This document shows, in pieces, positions 1 through 8,580 of a DNA stretch of 13,877 bases; the first letter of the stretch is position 1; each line of letters begins with the position of its first letter. The notes below the pieces were generated by a model. The model saw nothing but the letters and a program-made list of their open reading frames with translations. It ran no database searches and was not told where the DNA came from. The position numbers and the translations under genes are program-made. Source of the DNA: an uncultured Lachnospiraceae bacterium. Lineage in GTDB: Bacteria; Bacillota; Clostridia; Lachnospirales; Lachnospiraceae. The DNA lies in contig CABQGZ010000031.1 in the NCBI GenBank assembly GCA_902463835.1, forward strand, positions 1 to 13,877. The letters are read 5' to 3'.

Positions 1-5
1 CAAAA

Positions 6-905
6 ATGAAAAACAAGACAGGATTCTTCCATAAATACGGCTCCACGATGTTTTTTCTTCTTCCGTGGCTGATCCTGTTCTGCCTTTTTGTGGTGATACC
101 GATCCTGTGCGCCGTTGTCTTAAGCTTTACGGACTTTGATATGGTGCGGATACCGCACCTGGTGGGAATCAAGAATTATGTTTCCCTGTTTTTGGATGAC
201 GAGACCTTTACCAAGTCGTTGAGCAATACGCTTTTCTACGCGCTGGTCACCGGGCCTGCGGGGTACCTGATCAGCTTTGTTGTGGCCTGGCTGATCAATG
301 AGATTTCCTCCAAGTTCTGGCGCTCGGCGCTGACGCTGGTCTTCTATTCACCGGCGCTGGCGGGAAATGTCTACATGATGTGGAATTTTATCTTCAGCGG
401 CGATTCCTACGGACTTTTGAACAGTGTGCTTGTGGACCTTGGCATTCTGTCCAAGCCGGTACAGTGGCTTACAGATCCCGCCTATAATTCCACGGCGGTT
501 GTGATCGTGATCCTCTGGATGAGCATGGGCGTGGGCTTTCTGTCCTTTGTGGCGGGCTTCAAGCAGCTGAACCAGGAGCTGTTTGAGGCGGGAGCCATCG
601 ACGGGGTGCGCAACCGCTGGCAGGAGCTGTGGTACATTACCCTGCCCCAGATGGTGCCCCAGCTTAAGATCGGCGCAGTGCTGGCAATCTCCGGGGCCTT
701 CGCGGTGGGCGGTGTGAACGCGGCTTTGACCGGGAATCCCAGTACGGATTATTCCACCCACACGGTTCTTCTGCATATGACGGATTACGGCTATGTGCGG
801 TACGAGATGGGCTATGCCTCGGCCATCGCTGTGGTATTGTTTGTGCTGATGCTTGTGTCATGGCTGGTCATACACAAGGTATTGAATCGCTTTTCAACGG
901 ATTAA
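6..905 (+). CDS. Carbohydrate ABC transporter permease, MalF-type
   Basis: This is one of the two membrane subunits of a sugar ABC importer and forms the translocation path with the next gene product. The 299-residue protein has about six hydrophobic segments, the first at roughly residues 15-40. The cytoplasmic EAA loop that docks the ATPase is visible at residues 194-214 (EAGAIDG, then ITLP), which is the BPD_transp_1 signature. Length is normal for the MalF/UgpA-like CUT1 group. The start at base 6 gives a complete N-terminus with a basic MKNK lead, but its ribosome binding site lies outside the window. The stop is 15 bp before the second permease. The solute-binding protein is probably just upstream and the ATPase is likely encoded elsewhere; both are inferences. 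The substrate cannot be read from the permease. Confidence 0.93.
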   Translation: MKNKTGFFHKYGSTMFFLLPWLILFCLFVVIPILCAVVLSFTDFDMVRIPHLVGIKNYVSLFLDDETFTKSLSNTLFYALVTGPAGYLISFVVAWLINEISSKFWRSALTLVFYSPALAGNVYMMWNFIFSGDSYGLLNSVLVDLGILSKPVQWLTDPAYNSTAVVIVILWMSMGVGFLSFVAGFKQLNQELFEAGAIDGVRNRWQELWYITLPQMVPQLKIGAVLAISGAFAVGGVNAALTGNPSTDYSTHTVLLHMTDYGYVRYEMGYASAIAVVLFVLMLVSWLVIHKVLNRFSTD

Positions 906-920
906 GAGAGGATTGCTATT

Positions 921-1775
921 ATGAAAAAAGGTACAAAAAGAGTATCGCGTTCCAGATTCGGGAATGCAATGGTGGTGCTTTTTCTGCTGTTGTTTGGTCT
1001 GTTTATTGTGCTGCCGATCTATTACGCAATCATCAGCTCAGTAAAGCCAATCAACGAATTGTTTTATTTCCCGCCGCGGTTTTATGTTGTGAATCCTACT
1101 CTGCGGAATTTTGTGAGTCTGATAAAGCTACAGTCCCAGTCGGAGGTTCCCTTTGAACGGTACATTTTTAACAGCGTGCTTGTGACGGTGGTCTCCACCG
1201 CGGGGTATGTGATGATCGCCTCCATGGCGGCGTATGCACTGGCAAAACAGAAGTTTCCGCTGCGGGGGTTGATTACCCAGGGCGTGGTGATCGCAATCCT
1301 GTTCCGGCCGGAGGTAACCACGGTTCCCCAATATATACTGATGTCGAAGATGCGGATCATCGACACCTACTGGGCGCTTATCCTGCCGGCGATGGCAGGC
1401 TCCTTTGGTGTGTTCCTGCTGCAGCAGTTCTTAGAGAGCGTGCCCAATGAGATGATCGAGGCGGGCAGGATCGACGGCGCCAGCGAGTATTCTATTTATT
1501 TTAAGCTGATTATGCCGATGCTGAAGCCGGCCTGGATGACTGTGATCATTTTTACATTTATCGCAACCTGGAACACCAACGGGGTGCAGTTTATTTACAG
1601 TGAGAATCTGAAGATGCTTCCGGCGATGCTTTCTTCCTTAAGCACAGCCGGTATCGCCAGAACCGGCGTGGCGGCTGCGGTGGGCGTATTGATGATGCTT
1701 CCGCCGATTGTGATTTTCCTGTTCAGTGAGAACTCCATTGTGGAAACGATGGCATATTCCGGTATGAAGGGGTGA
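921..1775 (+). CDS. Carbohydrate ABC transporter permease, MalG-type
   Basis: This is the second membrane subunit of the same importer. The 284-residue protein begins with a basic stretch (MKKGTKRVSRSR), then a hydrophobic helix at about 16-40 and roughly five more helices. The EAA loop is at residues 180-200 (EAGRIDGAS, then KLIMPM), as expected for MalG/LacG-like CUT1 permeases. An AGAGAGG ribosome binding site at about 906-912 precedes the ATG at 921. The C-terminus ends in a short GMKG tail, common in this family. The stop codon TGA (1773-1775) overlaps the start of the following gene, which implies translational coupling. Assignment to a carbohydrate transporter is secure; substrate specificity is not. 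Confidence 0.93.
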   Translation: MKKGTKRVSRSRFGNAMVVLFLLLFGLFIVLPIYYAIISSVKPINELFYFPPRFYVVNPTLRNFVSLIKLQSQSEVPFERYIFNSVLVTVVSTAGYVMIASMAAYALAKQKFPLRGLITQGVVIAILFRPEVTTVPQYILMSKMRIIDTYWALILPAMAGSFGVFLLQQFLESVPNEMIEAGRIDGASEYSIYFKLIMPMLKPAWMTVIIFTFIATWNTNGVQFIYSENLKMLPAMLSSLSTAGIARTGVAAAVGVLMMLPPIVIFLFSENSIVETMAYSGMKG

Positions 1776-3271
1776 TGAGAGTGAGTTCAGGACGTACTGT
1801 TTTAATTACAAGCCTTTTGATTTTCGGCATGCTTTTTTGTTCCATGCCGGTACAGGCGCAAACCACCCGGAATTATGTTTACAACGAATATGCTGAGGCG
1901 GTAAACGCGCCCAATGCCTATATCTGTGACAGAATCCTGCGGGGACGAGAGCTTGGAATAGGCGATTTTTCAAAAATTTCAGATATATACGTGAATAACA
2001 ATATCTATATCGCGGATCCAGGCAACAACCGCATTGTTGTGCTGACTCCCGACTACCGGCTGGTGCGAGTCATTGATGCCGTGGAGGCGGAGGGCCAACG
2101 CTGCCCGCTGAATAATCCCCAGGGGGTGTTTCTGCGGGATGGCATTCTGTATGTCTGTGACACCGGAAACGGACGTGTCATCGGGATCAATGAAAATGAT
2201 GTGATCGTGAGATCCTACACGAAGCCGGATTCCGATCTTTTGACGGAGGATTTCGAATATAAGCCGTCTAAGGTAGTGGTGAACAGCGCAGGTTCTGTCT
2301 TTGTTGCAGCCAGCGGTGTTTATCAGGGGCTTCTGCATTATGAGAACGATGGCACCTTCCTGGAATTCTTCGGTGCGAACAAGGTGGAAGTGACACTGCA
2401 GGTAATTATGAAAAGCCTGTGGATGAATATTTTTTCCCAGGAACAGCGGGAATCGCTGGTCCGCAGTGTTCCCACGGAATATGCGGGAATCTTCATAGAC
2501 AGCGAGAGCATGATCTACACCACCACCATTACCGCCCAGGAATCCCAGGTAAAAAGGCTGAATGCTTCCGGTGAAAACATCCTGATCTATCCGGGCTCCT
2601 CCGGCAGTCTTCTCCAGAAGGGATATAACCGGAATAATTTCGGCGACCAGCAGACGGATACCGTGAAGGGCGGAATCAAGCGCAGTGAGATTATGGATGT
2701 GGAAGTGGACGAGGATGGAATGATTGCTGTTCTTGACTCCCAGCGCGGGCGTGTGTTCCTCTTTGACAGCGAACAGAATCCCCTGTGTATTTTTGGCGGA
2801 AGCGGGACGCAGGACGGTTATTTTGTGAAAGCCTCCGCTCTGGGGAAAAGCGGCGAGGATTACCTTGTGGCGGACTATGATACAAATGGGATCACGGTGT
2901 TTGAGCCCACCGAATATATGAAAAATATCCAGTCTGCGCTGCGGGAATATTCCCAGGGCAATTACGAGAAGAGTCGGGAATACTGGAAATGTGTGCTTGA
3001 GAAAAACGCAGGGCTTGCGGTGGCCTTCAAGGGCGTAGGGCGCACGCTGCTGTTGGAGGGCAATTATGAGGAGGCCATGGATTACCTGAAGAAGGGGGAT
3101 GACCGCTATTATTATTCCCTTGCGCTCACCAGCTACCGAAGAGATTTTCTGCGGGAGAACAGTATCTGGCTGGTTCCCTGCGCGGTTGCTGCGGTGATCG
3201 TCTTTGTGGCCGCCGTACAGCGAATTCACCGGGCAATCTTAAGGTCCGGAGAAAGGAGAGCGAAGCGATGA
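1775..3271 (+). CDS. Exported NHL-repeat/TPR protein with C-terminal membrane anchor
   Basis: The protein of about 498 residues probably sits outside the cell, tethered to the membrane. A Sec signal peptide covers about residues 5-29 (hydrophobic core, then PVQA before QTT). NHL/beta-propeller repeats follow at about 65-200 and 300-380, with signatures such as YIADPGNNRIVVL and YVCDTGNGRVIGI. TPR-like helices lie at about 385-455 (QGNYEKSREYWKCVL and EGNYEEAMDYLKKG). One transmembrane helix at about 466-483 is followed by a basic tail (RRAKR), giving an outside N-terminus and inside C-terminus. The ATG at 1775 overlaps the previous stop as TGATG; GTG at 1772 or 1781 is possible. Propeller and TPR domains usually mediate binding, so a role in substrate capture or complex assembly beside the transporter is likely. 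This is inference; I know no characterised homologue. Confidence 0.85.
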   Translation: MRVSSGRTVLITSLLIFGMLFCSMPVQAQTTRNYVYNEYAEAVNAPNAYICDRILRGRELGIGDFSKISDIYVNNNIYIADPGNNRIVVLTPDYRLVRVIDAVEAEGQRCPLNNPQGVFLRDGILYVCDTGNGRVIGINENDVIVRSYTKPDSDLLTEDFEYKPSKVVVNSAGSVFVAASGVYQGLLHYENDGTFLEFFGANKVEVTLQVIMKSLWMNIFSQEQRESLVRSVPTEYAGIFIDSESMIYTTTITAQESQVKRLNASGENILIYPGSSGSLLQKGYNRNNFGDQQTDTVKGGIKRSEIMDVEVDEDGMIAVLDSQRGRVFLFDSEQNPLCIFGGSGTQDGYFVKASALGKSGEDYLVADYDTNGITVFEPTEYMKNIQSALREYSQGNYEKSREYWKCVLEKNAGLAVAFKGVGRTLLLEGNYEEAMDYLKKGDDRYYYSLALTSYRRDFLRENSIWLVPCAVAAVIVFVAAVQRIHRAILRSGERRAKR

Positions 3272-3966
3272 GGAATATGAGAAAGCTGCTGCGGGGCATT
3301 TATATCCGCTTCCGGCAGATCAGATGGTCCGACTATCGGTGGGCGAATCTGGACAAGACAAAGATATTGCTGCCTTTCCGGCTTTTCGCCCATCCGGTGG
3401 AGAGCTTCAACGATATCAAATATGAGAAAAGGGGCTCTCTTGCCATTGCCAATCTGCTCCTGCTCCTCTTTTTCCTGGAGGGGATCGTCAATTACTTCCT
3501 GGCGGGATATCTGTTCAGCAACAACGAGGCCCAGAGCTTCAGTGTGTGGCCCATATTGCTGCGGACGGTGGTGCTTGTTGTGCTCTGGTGCGTGATGAAC
3601 TGGGCCATGTGCACCCTGCTGGAGGGGGAGGGCACCTTTCGGGAAATCTGGCTGGCGGCCTGCTATTCACTGACCCCCATCGTCCTCTTTTCGGTGCCGG
3701 TGAATCTGATCTCCAATGTGATGACCTTGTCGGAGTCCATGTTTTATACGGCTGTCTCCGACGGCCTGACGCTCTGGACGCTTCTGCTGTTGTTCCTGGG
3801 CATGATGGTGGTTCATCAGTTCACGGTGACGAAGACGGTTGGCTCCGTGGTGCTTACGGTGGCCATGATGGTGATATTTGTTTTTCTTGTGCTGTTGGGG
3901 TTCTCCATTTCCCAGCAGATAGCGGCTTTTGTCAGCACGATAGCGACTGAGCTGCTTCGGAGGTAA
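3268..3966 (+). CDS. YIP1-family-like multi-pass membrane protein
   Basis: This 232-residue protein has a basic, aromatic N-terminus followed by about five transmembrane helices, roughly residues 50-78, 90-113, 125-148, 165-187 and 190-220. The segment LPFRLFAHPVESFNDIKYEK just before the first helix is typical of bacterial YIP1-like proteins encoded beside sugar ABC transporters. No catalytic motif is visible. Its ATG overlaps the stop of the NHL/TPR gene as ATGA, with AAAGGAGAG at about 3252-3260, so the two are translationally coupled. The stop TAA overlaps the next gene's region by one base. The tight coupling to an exported anchored protein and an exported DUF5696 protein suggests a membrane assembly partner, but the function is unknown. 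Confidence 0.75.
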   Translation: MRNMRKLLRGIYIRFRQIRWSDYRWANLDKTKILLPFRLFAHPVESFNDIKYEKRGSLAIANLLLLLFFLEGIVNYFLAGYLFSNNEAQSFSVWPILLRTVVLVVLWCVMNWAMCTLLEGEGTFREIWLAACYSLTPIVLFSVPVNLISNVMTLSESMFYTAVSDGLTLWTLLLLFLGMMVVHQFTVTKTVGSVVLTVAMMVIFVFLVLLGFSISQQIAAFVSTIATELLRR

Positions 3967-3971
3967 TGGTT

Positions 3972-6170
3972 ATGTGGAAGAGAATGATTTCTGGGATAAT
4001 AGGGATAAGTATGATTTTCGGGGCGGCTTTTCCGGTATTGGCTACGGAAGCAGACAATAGTGCGGCAGACAGGGAGACTGTGGAGAAGGAAATGGTGGAT
4101 AAGGCGGCTGTGGATAAGACGGCTGTGGATAAGGGAGCATATGCGCTTGCCATCGATGAGGAGACGTGTACGGTCTTAGTGCTGGACGCTTCCGGCGCTG
4201 TGGTGCTGTCAACCAACCCGACGGCTCCCCAGGAGGACGAATACACGCCTGGTTCCGCGTTGAATAATGTGCGTTCCCAGCTGGTGGTAAGCTATTACGA
4301 CAGCAAGAATGTGGATTCTACCATAGGAAGCTATCTTTCCAGTGTAAAACAGAATACCTTTACCATCACAAAGGAGGAGAATAAGATCCGTGTGGACTAT
4401 GATTTTTCCCGGAAAAACGAGCAGTTTAAGATTCCGGTGGAGTATCGTCTTACCGGGGATCGTTTTCAGGTGACGGTGTGCACGGACGAGATTGAAGAGT
4501 ACGGGGAAAAGAAGATCCATAAGATATCACTTGTGCCTTATATGGTAAGGGGCACGGCGGAGGAGGAGGGGTATCTTCTCTTGCCGGACGGCTCCGGGGC
4601 AAAGGTGGACTTCTCCTATATCAATCCTTATGCATCGGCCTACAGTGGCCAGATCTACGGGAAAAATGTGGGGGAGGCACTCTACTATGAGGAGGGCAAC
4701 ACACAGCAGGTGATCCTTCCGGTCTTTGGCGCGGATTATGGCGATCATGGCATATTAGCCAAGGTGGACGGCAATGCGCCTGCAGGCTATATCGAGGCGG
4801 AATGCGCAGGAAGGGGTTCTTCTTATGCCCATGCCTATGCGGCCTTTGTCTACCGCATTTTTGACGTGGTGACCATCGCCGGACACGATTGGCGGTACAA
4901 GGAGTACGTTGCCGAATCGGAGGTGACAGAGCAGGAGGATTTTTCTGTTTCTTATTATATCACAAAGCAGGGCGGTCTTATGAGCCTTGCCGAAAAATGC
5001 AGGGAGATCACAGAGAACCTGCCGGACGCCCCCAGATCGCCGCTGACGGGCGCGCTGTATGCCTATGGAGCTACGACGCAGCGAGCGTCGTTTTTGGGAA
5101 TCCCGTACACAAAGACGCTGAAGGCCACGACCTTCGACGATATCGTGGGAATGCTTTCGGGCTTCACGGAGGGCAATTCGTCCCTGGCGGTTTTTCTGCA
5201 GGATTTTGATAAAGCGTCTCTTGCAAAAAAATATCCTTCCGGGATCAAGTGGAGCAAATATTCCGGCGGGGCAGGCGATTTTAAGAGTCTTCTTGCGGAA
5301 TATGGCAACGCCCATTCCTTTTATTGCGTGCAGAATGTCCTGTATGAGAACAGCGGCTCTTTTATGTGGGCAAAGCAGAATAAGTATGCCAAGATGGTCA
5401 GCAAGGAGCTCTTATCGCGTTATACCTATTCGCCGGTGACTTACGCGGGGACGAAGACGGATTGGTATGGCTTAAAGCTGTCCAATTTCAGAAAAATGGC
5501 GGACAAGGCCCTGAAGAAGGCGGAGGGCACCGGCTGCGGCGTGGCGCTCCAATATCTTGGAGATGAGCTTTACGGCGATTACAGCAAGTCAGGCGGAGCC
5601 TCCAGAAATGAATTTGTCAGAGAGATTGCCGGGATGCTTGAGACACACAGCACGTCAGGCAGTCTGGCCGTGGACGGAGGGAACGCATACGCCCTGGGAT
5701 ATGCGGATGTCTACTATAATTTCCCGGTATCGTCCTCGTCGTTCCATATGGAAACAGGTTCGGTGCCCTTTGTGCAGCTGGTGTACCACGGCGGGATCAA
5801 TATGGTATCGTCTGCCATCAACATGGCGGATGATCCCGGGCGGGAGCTGCTGCGCTGCGTGGAGAGTGGAACGGTACCGTGCTTTGCGGTGACGGGTATG
5901 ACCAACGATGCGCTGCGGCGGAGCAATTACAAGGATCTTTTTGACACCTGCTTTGCACAGCAGAAGGAGGAGATCGCTGGGTTCTTTTCCCGCACAGAGG
6001 GGTATTACAATAAGATATACGACCAGCGGATTGCGTCGTACGAGTGTCGGGAGGGCGTAAGCGTTACGGTATATGAGAACGGGGTGACCGCGGTGGTCAA
6101 TGCTTCCGACCATACAGCGGTCTATCAGGGGCGCCAGATAGCGCCAATGGATTTTGCGATTTGGGATTGA
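3972..6170 (+). CDS. Exported DUF5696-family protein, possible surface glycan-active protein
   Basis: This large secreted protein has a Sec signal peptide (WKRMISG, hydrophobic core, then VLATEA) and no lipobox cysteine. A charged linker contains three VDK repeats at about residues 42-56. The rest resembles the DUF5696 family: KISLVPYMVRGTAEEEGY and LLPDGSGAKVDF at about 190-215, and a C-terminal stretch with GYADVYYNFP and VQLVYHGG that looks like late strands of a TIM-barrel-like fold. Two starts are possible: ATG 3966 lies only 2 bases from GGAGG (3959-3963), while ATG 3972 is 8 bases away, so 3972 is preferred (732 residues). It sits between membrane proteins and cytoplasmic glycosidases. 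An extracellular role in glycan binding or cleavage is inferred; no catalytic residues can be assigned. Confidence 0.8.
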   Translation: MWKRMISGIIGISMIFGAAFPVLATEADNSAADRETVEKEMVDKAAVDKTAVDKGAYALAIDEETCTVLVLDASGAVVLSTNPTAPQEDEYTPGSALNNVRSQLVVSYYDSKNVDSTIGSYLSSVKQNTFTITKEENKIRVDYDFSRKNEQFKIPVEYRLTGDRFQVTVCTDEIEEYGEKKIHKISLVPYMVRGTAEEEGYLLLPDGSGAKVDFSYINPYASAYSGQIYGKNVGEALYYEEGNTQQVILPVFGADYGDHGILAKVDGNAPAGYIEAECAGRGSSYAHAYAAFVYRIFDVVTIAGHDWRYKEYVAESEVTEQEDFSVSYYITKQGGLMSLAEKCREITENLPDAPRSPLTGALYAYGATTQRASFLGIPYTKTLKATTFDDIVGMLSGFTEGNSSLAVFLQDFDKASLAKKYPSGIKWSKYSGGAGDFKSLLAEYGNAHSFYCVQNVLYENSGSFMWAKQNKYAKMVSKELLSRYTYSPVTYAGTKTDWYGLKLSNFRKMADKALKKAEGTGCGVALQYLGDELYGDYSKSGGASRNEFVREIAGMLETHSTSGSLAVDGGNAYALGYADVYYNFPVSSSSFHMETGSVPFVQLVYHGGINMVSSAINMADDPGRELLRCVESGTVPCFAVTGMTNDALRRSNYKDLFDTCFAQQKEEIAGFFSRTEGYYNKIYDQRIASYECREGVSVTVYENGVTAVVNASDHTAVYQGRQIAPMDFAIWD
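4095..4139 (+). repeat. Three 15-bp tandem repeats in the DUF5696 coding region
   Basis: Three in-frame 15-bp units, each starting GTGGATAAG, begin at 4095, 4110 and 4125 and encode VDKAA, VDKTA and VDKGA. They form a low-complexity charged linker directly after the signal peptide, likely a length-variable spacer made by replication slippage. Confidence 0.85.
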
Positions 6171-6196
6171 TTTTGAATAAAAGGTGGGAAAACGAA

Positions 6197-8524
6197 ATGA
6201 GTACAGCAAAAATAGAGAATAGAAATGGTGTACCGGCCATTGTCATAAATGAAGAGCCTTTTTCTCTGATGGCAATGACAACCCGCATTGCCGATGAGGA
6301 GTATATACGGAAGCTTCGGGAAGCGGGGATACGTATTTTCTTCGTCTTCGCCAATACAGACTGGCTGCGCCCGGGGACAACGGTGGAGCAGGCGAAAAAT
6401 TGGAACGAGATGAGCGGTTTTGAGGCATTTCGCCTGGAAGCGGAAGCGCTCCTTCGGATCGTGCCGGATGCGTACATTATCGTGCGTGTGGGCATGCACC
6501 CGCCGGTGAGCTGGATGGAGAGTCATCCGGACGATCTGGTGCGGTATGACAACGGGAAGACAAAGCCCTGCGTGATGAACTCTGAGGTTCACTATGACCG
6601 TGTGCCGGGATCCTACTCCATGTGCTCAGACGCCTGGCGTAAGGACGGCTGCCGGGCGCTTGATGATTTTTGCGGTAAGGTTGAGAAGAGCAGCTTTGGC
6701 GATCGGGTGATCGGGTATTTTCTTGGAGCCGGCGGCACTTCGGAATGGTATTATGTAAACAGATTGTCGGAACCGGCGGAGGGGCTTGTGGCGGATATTT
6801 CACCCTCCTTTTGCAGGGAATTCGGCAGGATCCTGGAGAAGAAATATCAGACGGAGGAGAATCTGAAGAATGCCTGGGGAAGAGAGGACGCAAGCTTTGC
6901 CAATCCCGGTATCCCGTCACTTAAGGAACGGGAATATGTTGATATTAATGATGAGATCATCCATTCGCTGGTAACCTTTGAGTGCGCGGATCGGATTGAG
7001 GATGGCATCCATTACAATAATAATGAACCGACCAGGCACGGTGTTTTTCTCAATGTCAACAGCTATCGGAATGTGTTTGATTTTTTTGAGGCATGGCACG
7101 AGGGGACAGCCAATACGCTGATTCATTTTGCGCGTTTTTTGAAGTCCCGCTGCAAGGATAAGCTTGTGGGCGCCTTTTACGGCGCCATGGCATGTACGGA
7201 TTACTATGACATGGGAACCACCACCTTTACCAGAAAGATACTGGATTCCGGCGTGGTGGATTTTCTGGCATCTCCAGGGGTCTATAACAATCGGTGGCCG
7301 GGCGGGTATGTGGCCCAGCGCGAGGTTCAGGATTCCTTTCTATTGAGGAATATGCTGTTTCTTTCCGAGGAGGACAGCCGTACCCATCTGGATTGTGATT
7401 TTTACCGGGACGCAAATTCCTTTTTTGATGTCAGGGATACCTTGAATACGTTAAAGCGTGATTTCGCGAGAAATCTCTGCGAAAATACCTTCGCCTGGTG
7501 GTTCGATCAGTTTGAGCAGGGCGGCAGGTATAAGCATGAAGATATTTACCGGATGATGGCTGTGCAGCAGGAGGCGGCTTTGGCGGCGGTGAAATATGGC
7601 CAGAAGAAGGAAAATGAGATTGCGATTATTTTTGATGAGGAAAGCGTGCATCTTGTCTCCCGGGGAACGAATGAGTATATGCTGGATTATTACCGAACCT
7701 CCGACCTGGGACGAATCGGAGCGCCGGTAGATTACTACTACCATAATGATTTGTCCAATGAGAATATGCCGGATTATAAAATGTACCTCATGCTCAATAC
7801 GTTTTCTCTGAATGAGAAGGAGCGTGAGGCGATCCGCAGGAAGGCCGCCAGAAATCATGCGGTGGTAGTCTGGCTGTATGCGCCGGGCTTTGTGAATTTT
7901 GACAGAGAGCAGCCGATGAACGCAGCTAATATATCCGACATCACGGGAATGAAGGTACACCAGATTGATGATACGCATTCGGTGAAATTCTATATTTCCA
8001 AGCCGGAGCATCCGGCGGTAAAATATGCGGATCAGGACCGGTATTATGGATGGATCGACCGGGACGTGAGCAGCACCATCTGGGTGGGCTCCGTGCTGAA
8101 GGTGCCATTTTTAAATCCCTGCTTTACCATAGAGGAGGACGGGGATGTGACGGTTCTGGGAAGGTACTGTATTGATGAAAGACCGGCCTATGCGATGAAG
8201 GATACCGGAGATTTTATCAGCGTATACTGCACCGCACAGATTCTGCGGGCGGAGCTTCTCACCTCCCTTGCGGAGTATGCGGGCTGCCATATCTACGGGT
8301 ATCAGGACGACTGCATCTACGCAAATGAGAATTTCGTGAATATCCATGCAAAATTCACGGGAAAGCACACGCTGTATTTGAAAAAGAAATGCAATCCTTA
8401 TGAGATTTATGAGAAGAAATATTATGGCAGGGATACAGATATTCTGGAGCTTGATATGTATAAAGGACAGACATTGACATTTTCCATTCGGGATGACATT
8501 GTGTACGATTACAGTAGAAAATAA
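6197..8524 (+). CDS. Clan GH-A glycoside hydrolase, GH42/beta-galactosidase-like
   Basis: A 775-residue protein without a signal peptide, so probably cytoplasmic. The N-terminal half resembles a GH-A TIM barrel: a leading strand (FFVFANTDW), then GYFLGAGGTSEWYY at about 174-187, whose Glu183 is a candidate acid/base. LFLSEEDSRTHL at about 387-398 holds a candidate nucleophile (Glu391 or Glu392). A domain at about 470-600 (IAIIFDEES, then YLMLNTFSLNEKEREAI, then HAVVVWLYAPGF) resembles the GATase-like trimerisation domain of GH42 enzymes, followed by a beta-rich C-terminus. ATG 6197 is chosen because AAAGGTGG (6180-6187) precedes it; the TTG at 6161 lacks a good site. It likely hydrolyses imported oligosaccharide. 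The exact GH family and substrate are unknown, and the catalytic residues are inferred from motif position. Confidence 0.75.
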   Translation: MSTAKIENRNGVPAIVINEEPFSLMAMTTRIADEEYIRKLREAGIRIFFVFANTDWLRPGTTVEQAKNWNEMSGFEAFRLEAEALLRIVPDAYIIVRVGMHPPVSWMESHPDDLVRYDNGKTKPCVMNSEVHYDRVPGSYSMCSDAWRKDGCRALDDFCGKVEKSSFGDRVIGYFLGAGGTSEWYYVNRLSEPAEGLVADISPSFCREFGRILEKKYQTEENLKNAWGREDASFANPGIPSLKEREYVDINDEIIHSLVTFECADRIEDGIHYNNNEPTRHGVFLNVNSYRNVFDFFEAWHEGTANTLIHFARFLKSRCKDKLVGAFYGAMACTDYYDMGTTTFTRKILDSGVVDFLASPGVYNNRWPGGYVAQREVQDSFLLRNMLFLSEEDSRTHLDCDFYRDANSFFDVRDTLNTLKRDFARNLCENTFAWWFDQFEQGGRYKHEDIYRMMAVQQEAALAAVKYGQKKENEIAIIFDEESVHLVSRGTNEYMLDYYRTSDLGRIGAPVDYYYHNDLSNENMPDYKMYLMLNTFSLNEKEREAIRRKAARNHAVVVWLYAPGFVNFDREQPMNAANISDITGMKVHQIDDTHSVKFYISKPEHPAVKYADQDRYYGWIDRDVSSTIWVGSVLKVPFLNPCFTIEEDGDVTVLGRYCIDERPAYAMKDTGDFISVYCTAQILRAELLTSLAEYAGCHIYGYQDDCIYANENFVNIHAKFTGKHTLYLKKKCNPYEIYEKKYYGRDTDILELDMYKGQTLTFSIRDDIVYDYSRK

Positions 8525-8564
8525 ATTTTTCTATTGTATGATAAGAATACGATTCATTTATTTT
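8518..8564 (+). other. Intercistronic AT-rich hairpin between the two glycosidase genes
   Basis: AAAATAAAT (8518-8526) is exactly complementary to ATTTATTTT (8556-8564). Nested inside, ATTGTAT (8533-8539) pairs with ATACGAT (8547-8553) with one G-U pair and a 7-base loop. The hairpin includes the stop codon of the upstream gene and ends one base before the Shine-Dalgarno site of the next. No T-run follows at a terminator's position, so a processing, stabilising or translation-modulating element is more likely. Confidence 0.4.
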
Positions 8565-8580
8565 GGAGGAGAAAGTAACC

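Noticed and set aside
1979..3229. Long minus-strand open frame (416 codons) opposite the NHL/TPR gene
   Set aside because: It lies wholly antisense to a gene with clear domains and a ribosome site, and its translation is His/Ile/Gln-rich with no family features.
6161..6199. TTG start at 6161 for the GH42-like gene
   Set aside because: It overlaps the previous stop and has no ribosome site, whereas ATG 6197 has AAAGGTGG upstream.
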